Shown here: piece after piece, positions 33,472-44,930 of the stretch | Position numbering within the stretch: the stretch's first letter is position 1 | Layout of the letters: each line of letters begins with the position of its first letter | Assembly: GCA_023213395.1 (NCBI GenBank) | Contig: CM041465.1 | Location: forward strand, 163,873,741 to 163,937,740 | Source: Cycas panzhihuaensis | Lineage: Eukaryota > Cycadophyta | Reading direction: 5' to 3' | Length of the DNA stretch: 64,000 nt | Notes under the pieces: model-generated | Told to the model about the DNA's origin: nothing | The model's input: the letters and a program-made list of their open reading frames with translations, nothing else | Databases searched by the model: none | Position numbers and translations under genes: made by a program

Positions 33472-34790
33472 CTAAAAGAAAAGGAACTAACCTTTGTCTC
33501 CATGCACTATACACAAAGGCAAATATGGGAGTAAGAGAGACTTAGGAGAAAAAAATTAGCTCTCACAAAATGGAGAGGTAGGAATGAATCTCCTCCATTG
33601 ATCTTTTGCTTTATATTGATGAGAGAGTGCATTAGGATTAAGGTTTTCTCTAATGAGATAAAATTACATATAATGCACATAAAAGTATATTTCACTTATA
33701 TGATCTAATTTAAAGTTTACTTAAGACCCCTTAATAATAATAAACTAATATGATAACCTTGTGGAATTAACCCATTTTAATCCCTCCCTTAATGGTGGAA
33801 GGTTATTTTATCCTATTTTATTCTATCTTATGAGGTCTTCATTTGAGTCTCTTATAAAGCAAACTACTATGAAACTTTTGTGGGAAACCCTCATGGGAAA
33901 GAAAACCCATGAACTTTCTAATCTACTAACATGGCTCAGGTGGCTCTTTGAATGAAGCCAAATAGCTAATCAGTCTAATGAGTTTTATAGTTGTAATCTA
34001 CTAAGTCTCTATATATAATTTGGCCATCCCCATGCCCTTTCAAGTTTTCACAAGTTTTGATTTTTTAAAATAGTATAACCTCTATCTTTTTGTGCCCATA
34101 AGGGGTTTTCACAAATGGGATAGAGCATAGACTTATCTTATCCTTCCATGCCCATAAAGGGTTTTCACATATGAGATAAAGAATGATGGTCTTATTATCA
34201 TCTTCTTTAATCAATTAAAGATAGAGGCCTTAAGGCTAAGATGCATTCAGAACTATTCAAACTTTACCCTTATAGTGATTTGGTAAAGATATTAGCCACT
34301 TGATCTATTATGGGACAATACTTCAGTTGAATTATGTCGTCATGAACTAGTTCTCTAATCCTGTAGACTTTCGTACTCATACGTTTGGTATAATTATGAA
34401 ATATAAGATTTTTAGCCATGTGGATTGTAGATTAATTATCTATATGTAGGCTAGTAGAATTTGTTTGGGTGACATTCAATGTATTCAATAATTTTATAAG
34501 CCATATCACCTCCTTGTTTGTCTCAGAAACAATAATATATTCAACTTCAGTAGTTAAGTCTACAACTATCTTCTATCATCTAGATCTCCATGATATTAGT
34601 GTTGTTCTAAGAAATGTTGCATACTAAACATAGATCTTATTATATATTTATCTTTGGAAAAGTATAAGTCAGTATATATATAAAGTTTAAATTCTACATT
34701 AGGTTCATACAATAGACTATATTTATCAGTCGTCTTTAGGTAACTTTCTCAATATTGATCAAATTCAAAAATAACTTGAACATGCAAGTT
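33472..34790 (-). mobile_element. C4: 3' end of a minus-strand Copia of the C2/C9 family
   Basis: Minus strand: RNase H remnant from about 34780 (YGLLYEPN.., then the DRTK- and VADI-type region near 34390-34290), the family's 3' untranslated region with its repeated CCCATAAGGGGTTTTCAC motif (33940-34250), the purine tract complementary to CCTCCCTTAATGG (33784-33796), then an LTR from about 33772 down to about 33472. The LTR keeps the TATGTGCAT and CCTAATGC words of C2 and C9 but is much more diverged. The 5' part is missing, cut near the start of G3. Confidence 0.75.
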
Positions 34791-35204
34791 AGTCATAAAA
34801 AAAAAAATTTATAGTAAAAAAATTACCATTAAAAATTATATATCTTATTTTGATTAGCATATTACACTACTCATTTTGTACTAGGCCAACTTTTGCAAAT
34901 AGTTTTTGTGCTTAATAGTACCCAAATTGCTAATGGACCTTGCCACCTACATTTCACCCTTAAATCTCATCTATCCTATTTTCACAAGCTCTTTGCACTC
35001 ATCCAAATAAATAAGGTACCCTTTTTATGTAATTTTTAGGGTTAATAAGCTATAGACACCCTACATCCTATTTCTTTACCCTCATCCATTCCTTATAATA
35101 TCTCCCTAGTTCTTAAATCTTGTTCTTTCTTGCTCTTTCCCACTTCGTATGTTTTCCTTTCTTTCTACTTATTCCTACTCTTTTAAGCCCATTTTATAGT
35201 TCCA
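34791..35204 (+). other. Possible leader of G3; no gene
   Basis: AT-rich, then pyrimidine-rich from 35050. It precedes the G3 gag ATG and may be its leader. No LTR matching the G3 3' LTR is found here, so the 5' end of G3 has been lost or is unrecognisable. Confidence 0.35.
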
Positions 35205-36180
35205 ATGGTACCAGCACAAGGAGAAAAAGTTGCTGACATCAACCAAGACTTATAAAATTTCAAACTAGAAATGTATGACATACTTGGTAGCATATTTATA
35301 ATAATAGATCTATCTAACACCAAAAAGAATTTCTTAAGATGATCTAGTGTCTGCTATAACCTCAATCCCAAATCATAGGGATATCAAACATGACAAGCAA
35401 CACTCATCTCCCTTTTTATGGAAGCAATGTGCATGTAAGAGGTTACCCACCAAGGCAACCATCATTCCACCAAAAGATCAATATTCCTACCTTTGATCTA
35501 GATATAAATAAAGAGAGCACTCATAATTAGATTAATATGTTGGAATCGTACTTCACACTCCATCCAATATCTAAGGAAGATTAACTCTTGTACACCTCCA
35601 TCCATGTGGATGGAAGAGCCCATCATTGGTTTAATTAGTAGAAATGATAATACCACTCCAACCAAACATGATTGCACTTCACTAGCTATTTTTTCAAATA
35701 ATATGACATATAGAATCAATCTTTTTTCACTCAACTTATATGGCTTAAACAAACAACAATAATAAAGGTTTTTATCAATGAATTCTAAGCTTCATATAAT
35801 CACTCTCCATAAAGTTAAAACTTAGACAATAGACAAGGATTGATATTTATGTGGTCAAAATCTAGAATCATATCTAGATACGACTCAAGATTATGGTAGC
35901 GCACTCTCTCAAAGAAGCCTTTAAATGGGCCCAAGCAATAAAGGTTGAATTTATAGTCAACAAACCTCCAACTACTCATAGGGATAACCCTAATTTTCAT
36001 GGCCTCGACAATTAGACTTTTAGCGATCATAACCCTGATTTAATGATGTTGTTTATCCTTGGTCTAACTTATCATGCCCTAGACTGTGGTAAGATGATCC
36101 CACCCGCTAGACTATAGATCGCTAGAGTGAAGACCCTTCCACTAAATGGATTCAAATTTCCCAAGCTGAAGAAAAACATT
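35205..36180 (+). pseudogene. G3 gag
   Basis: Starts MVPAQGEKVADINQDL at an ATG preceded by AT/pyrimidine leader. With frame changes the core reads IPTFDLDINKESTHN, INMLESYFTLHPISKED, LYTSIHVDGRAHHWF (35490-35640), the typical Gypsy retrotransposon-gag motif (..LHL-G-A--W). Later parts are unreadable; no zinc knuckle could be identified. Confidence 0.72.
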
Positions 36181-36189
36181 GACTAGAGG

Positions 36190-37989
36190 CCAGCCTCTAT
36201 ATGCAGTATATAAAAACATGGGCTCTTGAGCATGATCACATTTACAAGGCACAGTACATGGTCTTTTGTATTGACCCATCTGTGTCCCTTTATAAATCCT
36301 TTGATTTTAAGTCTAAACATAAGGTTGATGATGAAATCCAAGAAGAACCCACTTCAAACCCTTATCTTGAAGTATCCTTATTAGTTATTGCCTCTACTTC
36401 TTGTCATGAACCCCTATGCATCAGAGCCATTCTCTACAAGACTCCAATATCAATCTTGACTAATGGTACTGCATCACTTAATTTTCTTGATATCTCCTTA
36501 CCTTAACAACTCAATCTCTATATAGTCCTAAATACTAGCTTCACCTATTCCCCAGTAAGGTACTAGAAGCTCCACTACACTAGTGTTATTAAAAACCTAT
36601 AGGTCTAGATCAACACCTACCTTTTAGTCTCAAACTTCTACGCATCATCTATAAGAGGGTATGATTCTATCTTGGGGATTTAATGGCTACGAATCTTAGG
36701 GACTTATAGTACAAATAACTCACCCATAAACCCATTCATTACATTTAAAAACCAAATATATTATATTCATAAAAATCTATGGGATGTAGTCCCTTCTTAA
36801 CCAAGTGGTTTCACAAGGATGTATGAAATGTTATCTTTAATCCTATCTCCGATATATAGTTCATCACAATAACATTTAGATCAAACCACAAATTCACCCA
36901 TGTATCTAGGATGTCATCACCAAATATGAGCATGTATTTACCTCCCTACCTACCACTACCCCACTTAATTATGGTTTTTATCATATAATCAAACTCTAAT
37001 CTAATCATGACCCTATTAACCTGAGACCTTATCACAATTCATACTTTTAAGAAAAAGAAATTGAAGGACTCACTAATGAACTCATGGATATGGGCATTAT
37101 CTAGCCAAGAAAAAGCACTTATGTGGCTCTAATAGTCTTAATTAGGAAGAAAGATGGCTCCTTTTGCCTCTATGTCAATTATAAAGAATTGAATAAGATT
37201 ACCATAAAAAGTAAGTTTCCCACCTCATGAATAGATTATATGTTAGATGAAATTCATGGTGTATTTATTTTTCCTAAGTTAGACCTTCAATCTAAATACT
37301 ACTAGATCTGAATTACCCTAAAGATTGCCATAAGATAGCATTGCAAACACATCACAACCATTTCGTGTTTTGATCAATTCCTTTCATCCTTTATAATGCC
37401 CCAATAACTTTCTAAGCTCTTATGAATAAGATTTTTTCCCCCTATCTTCAAAAATTTGTCATTGTCTTCTTTGATAATATCCTCATTTATAGTCCTTATT
37501 TAGACCACCATATTTGACACTTAGAACTCATTCTTCAAACATTACAAAAATACCAATTCTATATGAAATTATCTAACTATGAGTTTAGGTAATCGTAACT
37601 CTAATACTTGGGATATATTATATCACTAAAAGGGGTATGGGTGGACCTTGATAAAATATTTATCATCACAACTTAGTCAATGTCAACCACCTGTACCTAA
37701 CTACAAGCATTTCTTGGACTTATAGGGTTTTCCCATTATTTTGTACATAATTATACCTCCCTCACTACCCCTTAACTAATCTTCTCTGTAAATATGGCTT
37801 TTAATGGTCTCCAAAAACTGATGGTGCCTTTTCTCATCTTAAGATGATAATGACCTCTACTCTAGTCCTCATCACTCCTGATTTTAGCCAACCTTTCCAA
37901 CTAGAATATAATGCCTCTAGATTTAACATGGGCATGGTCTTTATGCAAGATTTTCATCTTATCGTATTTTAGAGTAAAAAAATTAAAAG
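36190..37989 (+). pseudogene. G3 protease and reverse transcriptase
   Basis: The protease region gives YKTPISILTNGTASLNFLD (36438-36495): the site expected as D-S-G-(S/A)-(T/S)-NF appears as TNGTASLNF, so the catalytic Asp is lost. RT (37090-37620): VALIVLIRKKDGSFCLYVNY, ELNKITIKSKFP, FPKLDLQSKYY, and VFFDNILIYS at 37464 where YLDDIL is expected (DD to DN). A segment toward RNase H (FSHL-like, 37850-37985) ends at the L1 insertion. Confidence 0.78.
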
Positions 37990-38484
37990 TGTAGCATTCC
38001 CAAAATAATAAAGAAGTTGGTTTAATTTAGTATGGTGAAGTCAATTTTTAGAAAGAACTAAAAGAAGAATTATTTATTTTTATTTTATTATGAAGTCAGT
38101 TTTTTTAGAGGGGAAAAGTAAGAAGTTGGGTTTGAAGGGTATAAATATAGAGCCTCCCTCGTTTTGAAAAACATCCTAGAGAATTTATATTCTAAAGGGA
38201 TAATGGCCTCATTCCATTAGGGGCTCATTTCTATTTGGAGGGTCACTCTCATCTCGAAGAGGGTTTGTCACGTTGCTAGATTTTATGTATTAGGTGTTAT
38301 TATTTAGTTAATATTATTATTTATTCTTTATCTATGTTATTATTATTTCTATTGATTTATATATATAAGATCTATTTACTACAAATATATGAAATCTATT
38401 ATGAAGTATTGTGATATGATTGAATGCATATTATTATATGTCAAAAATAGAGCTTCTATCTATTATAGTATTTGGCTCACTACA
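37990..38484 (+). repeat. L1 5' LTR
   Basis: TGTAGCATTCCC to GCTCACTACA; contains TATAAATATAG at about 38142, a TATA-box candidate conserved in the 3' copy (~41602). Confidence 0.9.
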
Positions 38485-39989
38485 ACTAGTATCAAAGCCT
38501 CATCCACTGCTACCAAAATCAAAAATGAGCTGAAATTATGCTAAAGGAAACAAGAAAATCAAAGTTGTAATATTAATTTGATCTATTACCCATTCAACCA
38601 CTAAAGACACTCAAATATATTTGTGGTCATGAATAAAATCAAACCCTAGATTTTTGTGGTTGGGAGATCGCTGAAACATCGCCAATCAAGGTAGAATAGG
38701 AGCTTAAAAAGCCTATTACCATCCCATAGGATTCTTGCCATGGAATATCATGTGTTAGGACATAACCATAATATAGGAAGGTGAGTCATGAGGAGACCAC
38801 AATATGAAGTTTTTCGCCATTCAGAATCTGTTAAGCATCCTATCTATAAAGATAGGTTGTGCCCCTATTACTCTGCCATTAATTAATCTTAGAGAACTAT
38901 CTATCAATCTTCCAGAAATCATAGAAAGTGAAGTGTTGGACTCTGGATTAGAAACCCTAGCTAGTAGAGTGGTTGTTCAACGAAGACTCCATCATATAGC
39001 TATAAGTAGATCTGGGGCCACCATTCTTCTTCTGCCATCAACTGCACTATTAAGAACCTAGTTTGAGTTATCATGACTGCTCATAGATACTTTATAGATT
39101 AAAAGATTTTGTAGAAGACATCCCTCTATCTATAATAACCTATCCATCATGAAACGACCTACAAATAGGAAAGAGTATATTATGAGGATGTTGTACCAAA
39201 ATATATTTCTGCAAGAATGTAGCCAGGTCATTAAGTCGATGTCACTAAGGAATCGCTCAAGTGTAGGAGCTAATAGACCATTTTGCAAGAGCTTTAAGTT
39301 GTGGGGGCGATAGATATCATACTACAATGGGATCCAAGTAGCACACAAACTCAAAAAGGTGTAGCCATTATTCCCTACTCATGTGGCTTAGCAGATAAAT
39401 CATTTGTAGGAAAAACTTGCAAATATAGGTTAATAAGCATATCATGCAAGACGTTAGCCAACAAGAACTATTTGAAGTCAAAGCAGTCAGAATTTGAGGC
39501 ACAAAGGATAATCCAAGGTAGTAAAGCACAAACTACTTTTATTTTTAAGGGCATAGACTACCAACTATAGGTGGCATATCGAATAATCGATGAAAGCATG
39601 GATTAATTTTCTTTAAGGTTTTTGTGATTAAAACCTATTTTTTATTTTTTGAAGTCTAGCCTTCATGATACAAGCAATTGACCTAAGGTAATCTCATATG
39701 ATCAAGGGGGTAAGTAGAAAGGGGATTAAAACCCTTATATTAAAAATTATACTTTTTTTTAGTTCTTTTATCAAGAGGGGGCACTTAGATATTTTCATCC
39801 ATATCTTAAGCTATAGGTGTTAGATTGTAGTGTCGTCTAAACCATTAGATACTTGATTAAGAGACGTACGTAATGAGTGATCATATATAATAGTTTTGAC
39901 TAGCAAAGAATAGAGATTTTTACCTTCAAAGTCACATTTTTTTATTGACAAAGAGACAGTTGAGAATAGTATTTTTTTTACCAAGAGAG
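38485..39989 (+). other. L1 internal region, unassigned
   Basis: Open frames at 38804-39061 and 39301-39570 (85 and 89 codons) have balanced composition but I recognise no family. They may be relics of a gag or of transduced sequence. No catalytic motif of pol is visible on either strand. Confidence 0.35.
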
Positions 39990-40495
39990 ATGTTTGACCT
40001 TTTTTAACCCAATGAAGGCATCAATGCAAGAGAATGGGTAGAATGGGTTAAAGATCAAAATTAATTCATATTAAATACAAAAATTAATGATTACTAGGTA
40101 GATATAGAATTATTCTTAAGAGAAAAACTTTATGATTAGTTCAATGATTAGTCCAACCAATTAATAGAATACACTAATTAGTTTTAGTTTCAACATGTAT
40201 TTATCAAAACATTTGGACAATAACAAAAAGATCATTAGACCCACGAGCAAGGTGAGGGTACCAAAGCATCAAAGCAACTGAACGAAGGGGCAGAAGTAAA
40301 AGAAGAAGGAGCAAAAGCAAAGATTTTACAAGAGTTAAAATAAGAGCCACTACAAAGGGAACAACCTGATTACATAAAAGACTTGAAGCAAGCACATGCA
40401 ACAGAAGAATCTCAAGTCAAGATCAAAGAAGAAATCCAAGATGAAATTACATAGGAGGACCATGAAGACAATGAAGAACAAGCAGATTTTTCTTA
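39990..40495 (+). pseudogene. L1 decayed charged open frame
   Basis: One frame is readable for ~165 codons with about ten stops, all TAA/TAG. The clearest part, 40285-40495, is rich in Glu, Lys and Gln: EGAEVKEEGAKAKILQELK, then REQPDYIKDLKQAHATEESQ, VKIKEEIQDEIT and EDHEDNEEQADFS. The composition suggests a gag-like or coiled-coil protein. No family recognised; a decayed gag would be the simplest explanation. Confidence 0.4.
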
Positions 40496-41453
40496 AAAAA
40501 TTTCATGCAAGGTACTCATTAATCATGTAATCCACATGCACATTTTGTTTGGTAGTTTTATATGTCCTCTCTCTTTCCCTAGTTCAATAGCAGTAGAAGA
40601 GCCCTCTTATCCTCAACCCATAGTTAGTCATAATCTTAATTGCCTTAATTTTAGTTTCTTCATAGGTCAAATCCCAATTTCTCTTTGTAACCCTAGTTCA
40701 TCCCTTTACACATATAATCTTTCACCCCCTATAGATCATCCTCAATAGGATACTCTACATTTTCAATATGTTCATCGCGTTCCACCTCTTAGTATCACCC
40801 CTTACAAAAACATGTTCAACTTTTCCTAAACCCCTTCAATTTCATATTATCAAAATTATTTTTCTCTATTAAATATTTCTTTTATCTAAATACATTCTTA
40901 AAAACCTATTAAAGCATTTTTTTAATAAAAAACCTCTATCACTAATTCCTCATCCATCTTTCTCTCCCAAAAAATATTGTGGTCTAACAAAACCTGTACA
41001 AATTCTCATCTCCATCTAAGTACAAAATGTATCCTTTCTTCTTATACTTTCAAAACTATGCTTGATCTCAGCTCACAATTCTACCTTTTTTTTTTTTTTT
41101 CATAATAAGCAATCCTCAATCCATGACCTCTATAATCAATTCTTTCCATAAAGCCTTCACTACTTTTTCCAAAAGCCATCCCATATGAAAACAAAATATG
41201 CAAATTCAAGGAAAGACCAAGATGAGACATTTGAGATACCTCACAGGTCCCAGGATCCTCCTGATATAAAACAAGATATAACATATACCTAGCCCTAAGA
41301 ATAAACATCAACAAAATCCCCGCAAAAGATATAAGATCAAACTAAATCTTCATGACCTATAGGATCTAACAGGTGGTGGTTAGAATATTAAATCAAGTTA
41401 CAAGCAATTCTCAATACTTCAAGGGCAAAGTATCATTTTAAGGGGAGGGGAAT
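40496..41453 (+). other. L1 3' internal region
   Basis: Pyrimidine-rich, with a T18 run at about 41082-41100; no gene recognised. It ends in the polypurine tract (41440-41453). Confidence 0.45.
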
Positions 41454-41947
41454 TATAGTATTCCCAAAATAATAAAGAAGTCAATATTATTTAGTATGGT
41501 GAAGTTAGTTTTTAGAAAGAACTAAAAGAAGAATTATTTACTTTTATTCTATTATGAAGTTAGTTTTTTGGAGAGAAAAGTAAGAAGTTAGGTTTGAAGG
41601 CTATAAATATAGAGCCTCCCTCATTTTGAAAAACATCTTGGAGAATTTCTATTATTAAGGAATAATGGCCTCATGCCATTAGGGCCTTGTACCTATTTGG
41701 AGGGTCGCTTTCAACTTGAAGAGGGTTTGTCATGCTATTGGATATTCTGTATCAAGTGTTATTATTTAGTTAATATCATTATTTGTTCTTTATCTATGCT
41801 GCTATTATTTCTATTAATTCATATGTACAAGATCTATTTACTACAAGTATATAAAATCTAATGTGAAATACTATGATATGCTTGCATACTTATCATTATC
41901 TATCAAAAATAAAGCTTATGTCTATTGTACTATTTTGGCTCGCTACA
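41454..41947 (+). repeat. L1 3' LTR
   Basis: 494 bp, starts TATAGTATTCCC and ends GCTCGCTACA, followed by the TSD AAAAG. Differences from the 5' LTR are mostly single substitutions. Confidence 0.9.
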
Positions 41948-41952
41948 AAAAG

Positions 41953-43593
41953 ATCATAAGCTCTACCCTTCTATATATCAAAAGAAGATGGAAGTTATTC
42001 TACACACCATTAATAAATAGTGGTAATACCTCCTAAGCTCCAAATTTGCTATTTTCACATATCATCATAGCATCCATAATCTATTGGATTAGCTAGTTTT
42101 ATTCGAAGAATATGCTAAGTGAGTTGATTATCTATAGGTCTTTGACTTTATAATATCTTATAAAAAAGGAAAAGATAATATGATCACCCTAGCCTTCATG
42201 TCATATCCAAGCTCCAACCCCTTTAGCTCAATAAATTATAGGTTAAAAACTAGGCCTAGCTTGACTACCCTAAGTAAAGTGAAAAAGATTTTATCCACAA
42301 AGGTTGGTCAACCTTCAATAACCATCTACTCTTTTAAAATTGCACCTTCGTGTACCCATCCTCCTCATTCATCTATAGAATCATAGTAGAATACCCCTCT
42401 TCTCTCTTTAAAGGCCACTCAACTTTTGGTAAAACTTATCGATGCATCTATGTTAATTTCTTTTGGCCTCCCATAAAGCCCACCATATTCATTCCTGTAT
42501 TAGAGTGTAACATATATTTATGGAATAAGGTCAATACCAAATCACTCTTCAGACTTCTCCAACCATAAAATATTCTACTAGGTAAGTGGTAGGATATTTC
42601 TATGGATTTTATCATGAGCTTACCTCCATATATTGGGTTTCATCTTATTTGGATGGTCATTGATAGACTAATCAAGTATTCATACTTCCTCCTAGTCCAC
42701 ACCTCATATACATCCTCCCACCTTACTAACTTATACGTTTAATTAATTTTTTGCCTTTACAATTTTCCCTTGACTCTTATTTATGACCAAGATCCCAAGT
42801 TCACTAGATCTTTTTACAAAGAGCTCTTTAAGGTTGTAGGAACCTCATTCAATATAAGTTTTTCCTACCACCCTCAAACAGACAGCTAATCTAAGGTCTT
42901 AAATAAAAATATAAAAATATACCTACATTGTTTTACTTTAAAACACCAAACTAAGTGGACTTCTTGACTTTCTATAGTAGAGTACAAGTATACTTCCTCT
43001 TGCCACTCAACCATTAGTATTTTGCCATTTTTGGCCCTTCATAGCTACCACCTTCCTTCCCACCATACCTTGGCCACCAACTTTTCATAAAATCTAGCCA
43101 CTGCCTGAAATTATATGAAGCAACTTATCGATCACCACTAGTCTAATCAAATCTTTGACATTAGAGATCTAGTGTTCCTCTACCTCCAACCATATAAACA
43201 TTAGTCCCTTAAGTGTCATCAAGACTATAAACTAATCCTACGTTATTATGGACCCCATAAAGTCCTCTATAAAATTGGTGAAGTCACTTATGCTCTTAAA
43301 CACCCCCCCAACACCACTATCTATAACATCTTCCAAATCTCTTGCTTAAAAAAATACTTAGTTATACCCCTCATCACCCTATCCATAATCACTAATGAGC
43401 AAACCCTTATAATCTTACCTAATAGAATCCTTGCCAACTACTAGTACCACCTCCAAAATTATATTATTTCTGAGCATCTAGTATACTAGGTTAGTTGTCA
43501 TGTAGATGAAGCCACTTGGGAATCTAATAAGTTTATCTAGTAATATCCTCATCTCTAATGCTGCGAAGAGTCAGTGTCTTAGAGGGGGGGACA
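41953..43593 (+). pseudogene. G3 RNase H end, integrase and chromodomain-like region
   Basis: RNase H end: KMEVILHTINKW, then FDFIISYKKGKDNMITLAF (the Y-KGK-N-VADALSR region, ~42150-42200). Integrase: RISMDFIMSLPPYIGFHLIW (42590), DRLIKYSYFLLVHT, YDQDPKFTRSFYKEL (42782) and YHPQTDS with the Glu-bearing segment degraded. Then YKLILRYYGPHKVLYKIGEVTY (a GPF/Y-type module, ~43205) and finally HVDEATWESNKFI (43500), which fits the end of a chromodomain. The tract AGAGGGGGGGAC precedes the LTR. Confidence 0.82.
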
Positions 43594-44150
43594 TGTAATG
43601 TAACTCTATGTTCTTAAGTATTAGTAAGTGGGAACCACCAAAGGGTTAAGAATTAATGTTAGTTATTAAGTTTTGTGTGCAAGTTGTTAAGCCCTCTAAT
43701 AAGATGTAAGGCTAATAAGGCCACCAATAGGATCACAAGAAGGAGACCCCCCAGACATTTATTTAAAGGGTCAAAGATCACTTATAATATTGTTCACAAT
43801 TATTATCTTTTAAAAATAAAGTATTTCAATACTCCCTTTAGTGGTCATTATGTTTGTGTGAACTGTTGAGTTTTTTATTCTAAATAAGTATGATATTTAG
43901 CCTTTCATCTCCTATTGTATTGAATTTATGAGGCTTGTTTTTTATAAGAAACACTCCATAATGAAAGGATGCTTTGTTATAACATGGAACGGTTATGACC
44001 ATAAGTAATAACCATTCTCCAAAAGGCATATAAATGGTTATTTATTGGTCATTTTTCCATCATTTTGGTGTGAGAGCCGAGTTATTTAATCTTATGTCAT
44101 ACTCTCAAGTGTAAGAGCTGAGTTAATGAGTAATGGAAAGGATCTTGAGA
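43594..44150 (+). repeat. G3 3' LTR (right end uncertain)
   Basis: Starts TGTAATGTAACTC directly after the polypurine tract. No second copy is present, so the right end is not fixed; it lies somewhere before the C6 gag remnant becomes readable at ~44200. Confidence 0.55.
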
Positions 44151-44199
44151 TGGAACATAGAGTATTAGAACAGGTTAGAATGAATTAAGTTAAAACAGA

Positions 44200-44362
44200 T
44201 TTATTCAACATCTATGGCATTCTAACCTAATTCATTATAACATGTTCTCACAATCTCCCATATGTCATTAGCAATGAGGATGGTTCTCATCCTCCTACTC
44301 TAATTTAGCAAGTTGTTACCATCAAACTTAAGGATAATCATGTTTCCAAAGCTTGTTGCCAT
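44200..44362 (-). pseudogene. C6 gag N-terminus
   Basis: From ATG at 44362 (minus): MATSFGNMIILKFDGNNLLN, a stop, then RMRTILIANDIWEIVR, matching C1 gag (MAASFGNITIPKFDGLNFLN..KMRPILIDKDIWDIMK) residue for residue in spacing, including the same in-frame TAG replacing a Trp codon. Truncated after about 55 codons. Confidence 0.8.
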
Positions 44363-44489
44363 CTCTTATCTTGGTTTTTAAAAAATATATCTATAGATAA
44401 AGTAGAGTTTTCTAAAGATTTTATTTTAAAAATTAACCCAAAAAATAATGTTTAAGGTTTTTTCAAAGTTTTGTAAGTATCCTGGTCCA

Positions 44490-44930
44490 TAATAAGGCTT
44501 CTAGGCTCTAAGTCTAAGGGTCTCCAAGGGAAACCTTCTGTTGTTATCCCGTCTAGGGTGCCTGCCCATAAGTGGAAAAATAATGATACAATATACCAGT
44601 ACGTGACCTCTAGGCTTGATATACCTCAGTATATGGGCTACTAAGAAGGTTGTTACATGCCTTTGAATTGTTGGTCCACCTGCACCAGACTTATGCCTAG
44701 TCACAGATCTAGTTGTGAAGGTTTTACTAACCAAGGCACTCACCCTCTCCAGGTCTAGCCTTAGTTTTTGAACTCTAAGGAAAAGATAGGTTTTCTACCT
44801 TGTCCTGCCACCTAATACATCTTATAGCCAATGATGTACCTCATCTAATATGAGTAGGGCAATTAACATGTGTGTGGTGGTAACTTTTGGGGTCCTAACT
44901 GTTCCCCTTGCAAGGCTAGAAAAGTGTGAT
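44490..44930 (-). other. C6 conserved leader block with small open frame
   Basis: Counterpart of 12120-12535 in C1. An open frame of 80 codons (44743-44501, minus) reads RSVTRHKSGAGGPTIQ and TFLVAHILRYIKPRGHVLV, then FPLMGRHP, against RHKSGTYWSTSQ, FFVAHVLRYIEPSAHLSV and FPLVGRYH in C1. The rest of the two leaders is far less alike. Confidence 0.55.

Larger units (their letters stand above)
37990..41947 (+). mobile_element. L1: non-autonomous LTR element inserted in G3 RNase H
   Basis: LTRs 37990-38484 (495 bp) and 41454-41947 (494 bp), perfect TSD AAAAG (37985-37989 and 41948-41952), a primer-binding-site-like TAGTATCAAAGCC at 38487-38499 and purine tract TTAAGGGGAGGGGAA before the 3' LTR. 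The ~3-kb internal region has no readable RT or integrase, so it needs help in trans (LARD-like). G3's RNase H resumes at 41953. Confidence 0.9.
35205..44150 (+). mobile_element. G3: decayed Ty3/Gypsy chromovirus-like element, split by L1
   Basis: Domain order gag, protease, RT, RNase H (interrupted by L1), integrase, chromodomain-like region, polypurine tract and 3' LTR start at 43594. The 5' LTR is not found. Catalytic residues are degraded in protease, RT and integrase. Without L1 the recognisable part is ~5 kb. The right end of its LTR is uncertain because it runs into the C6 gag remnant. Confidence 0.78.
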
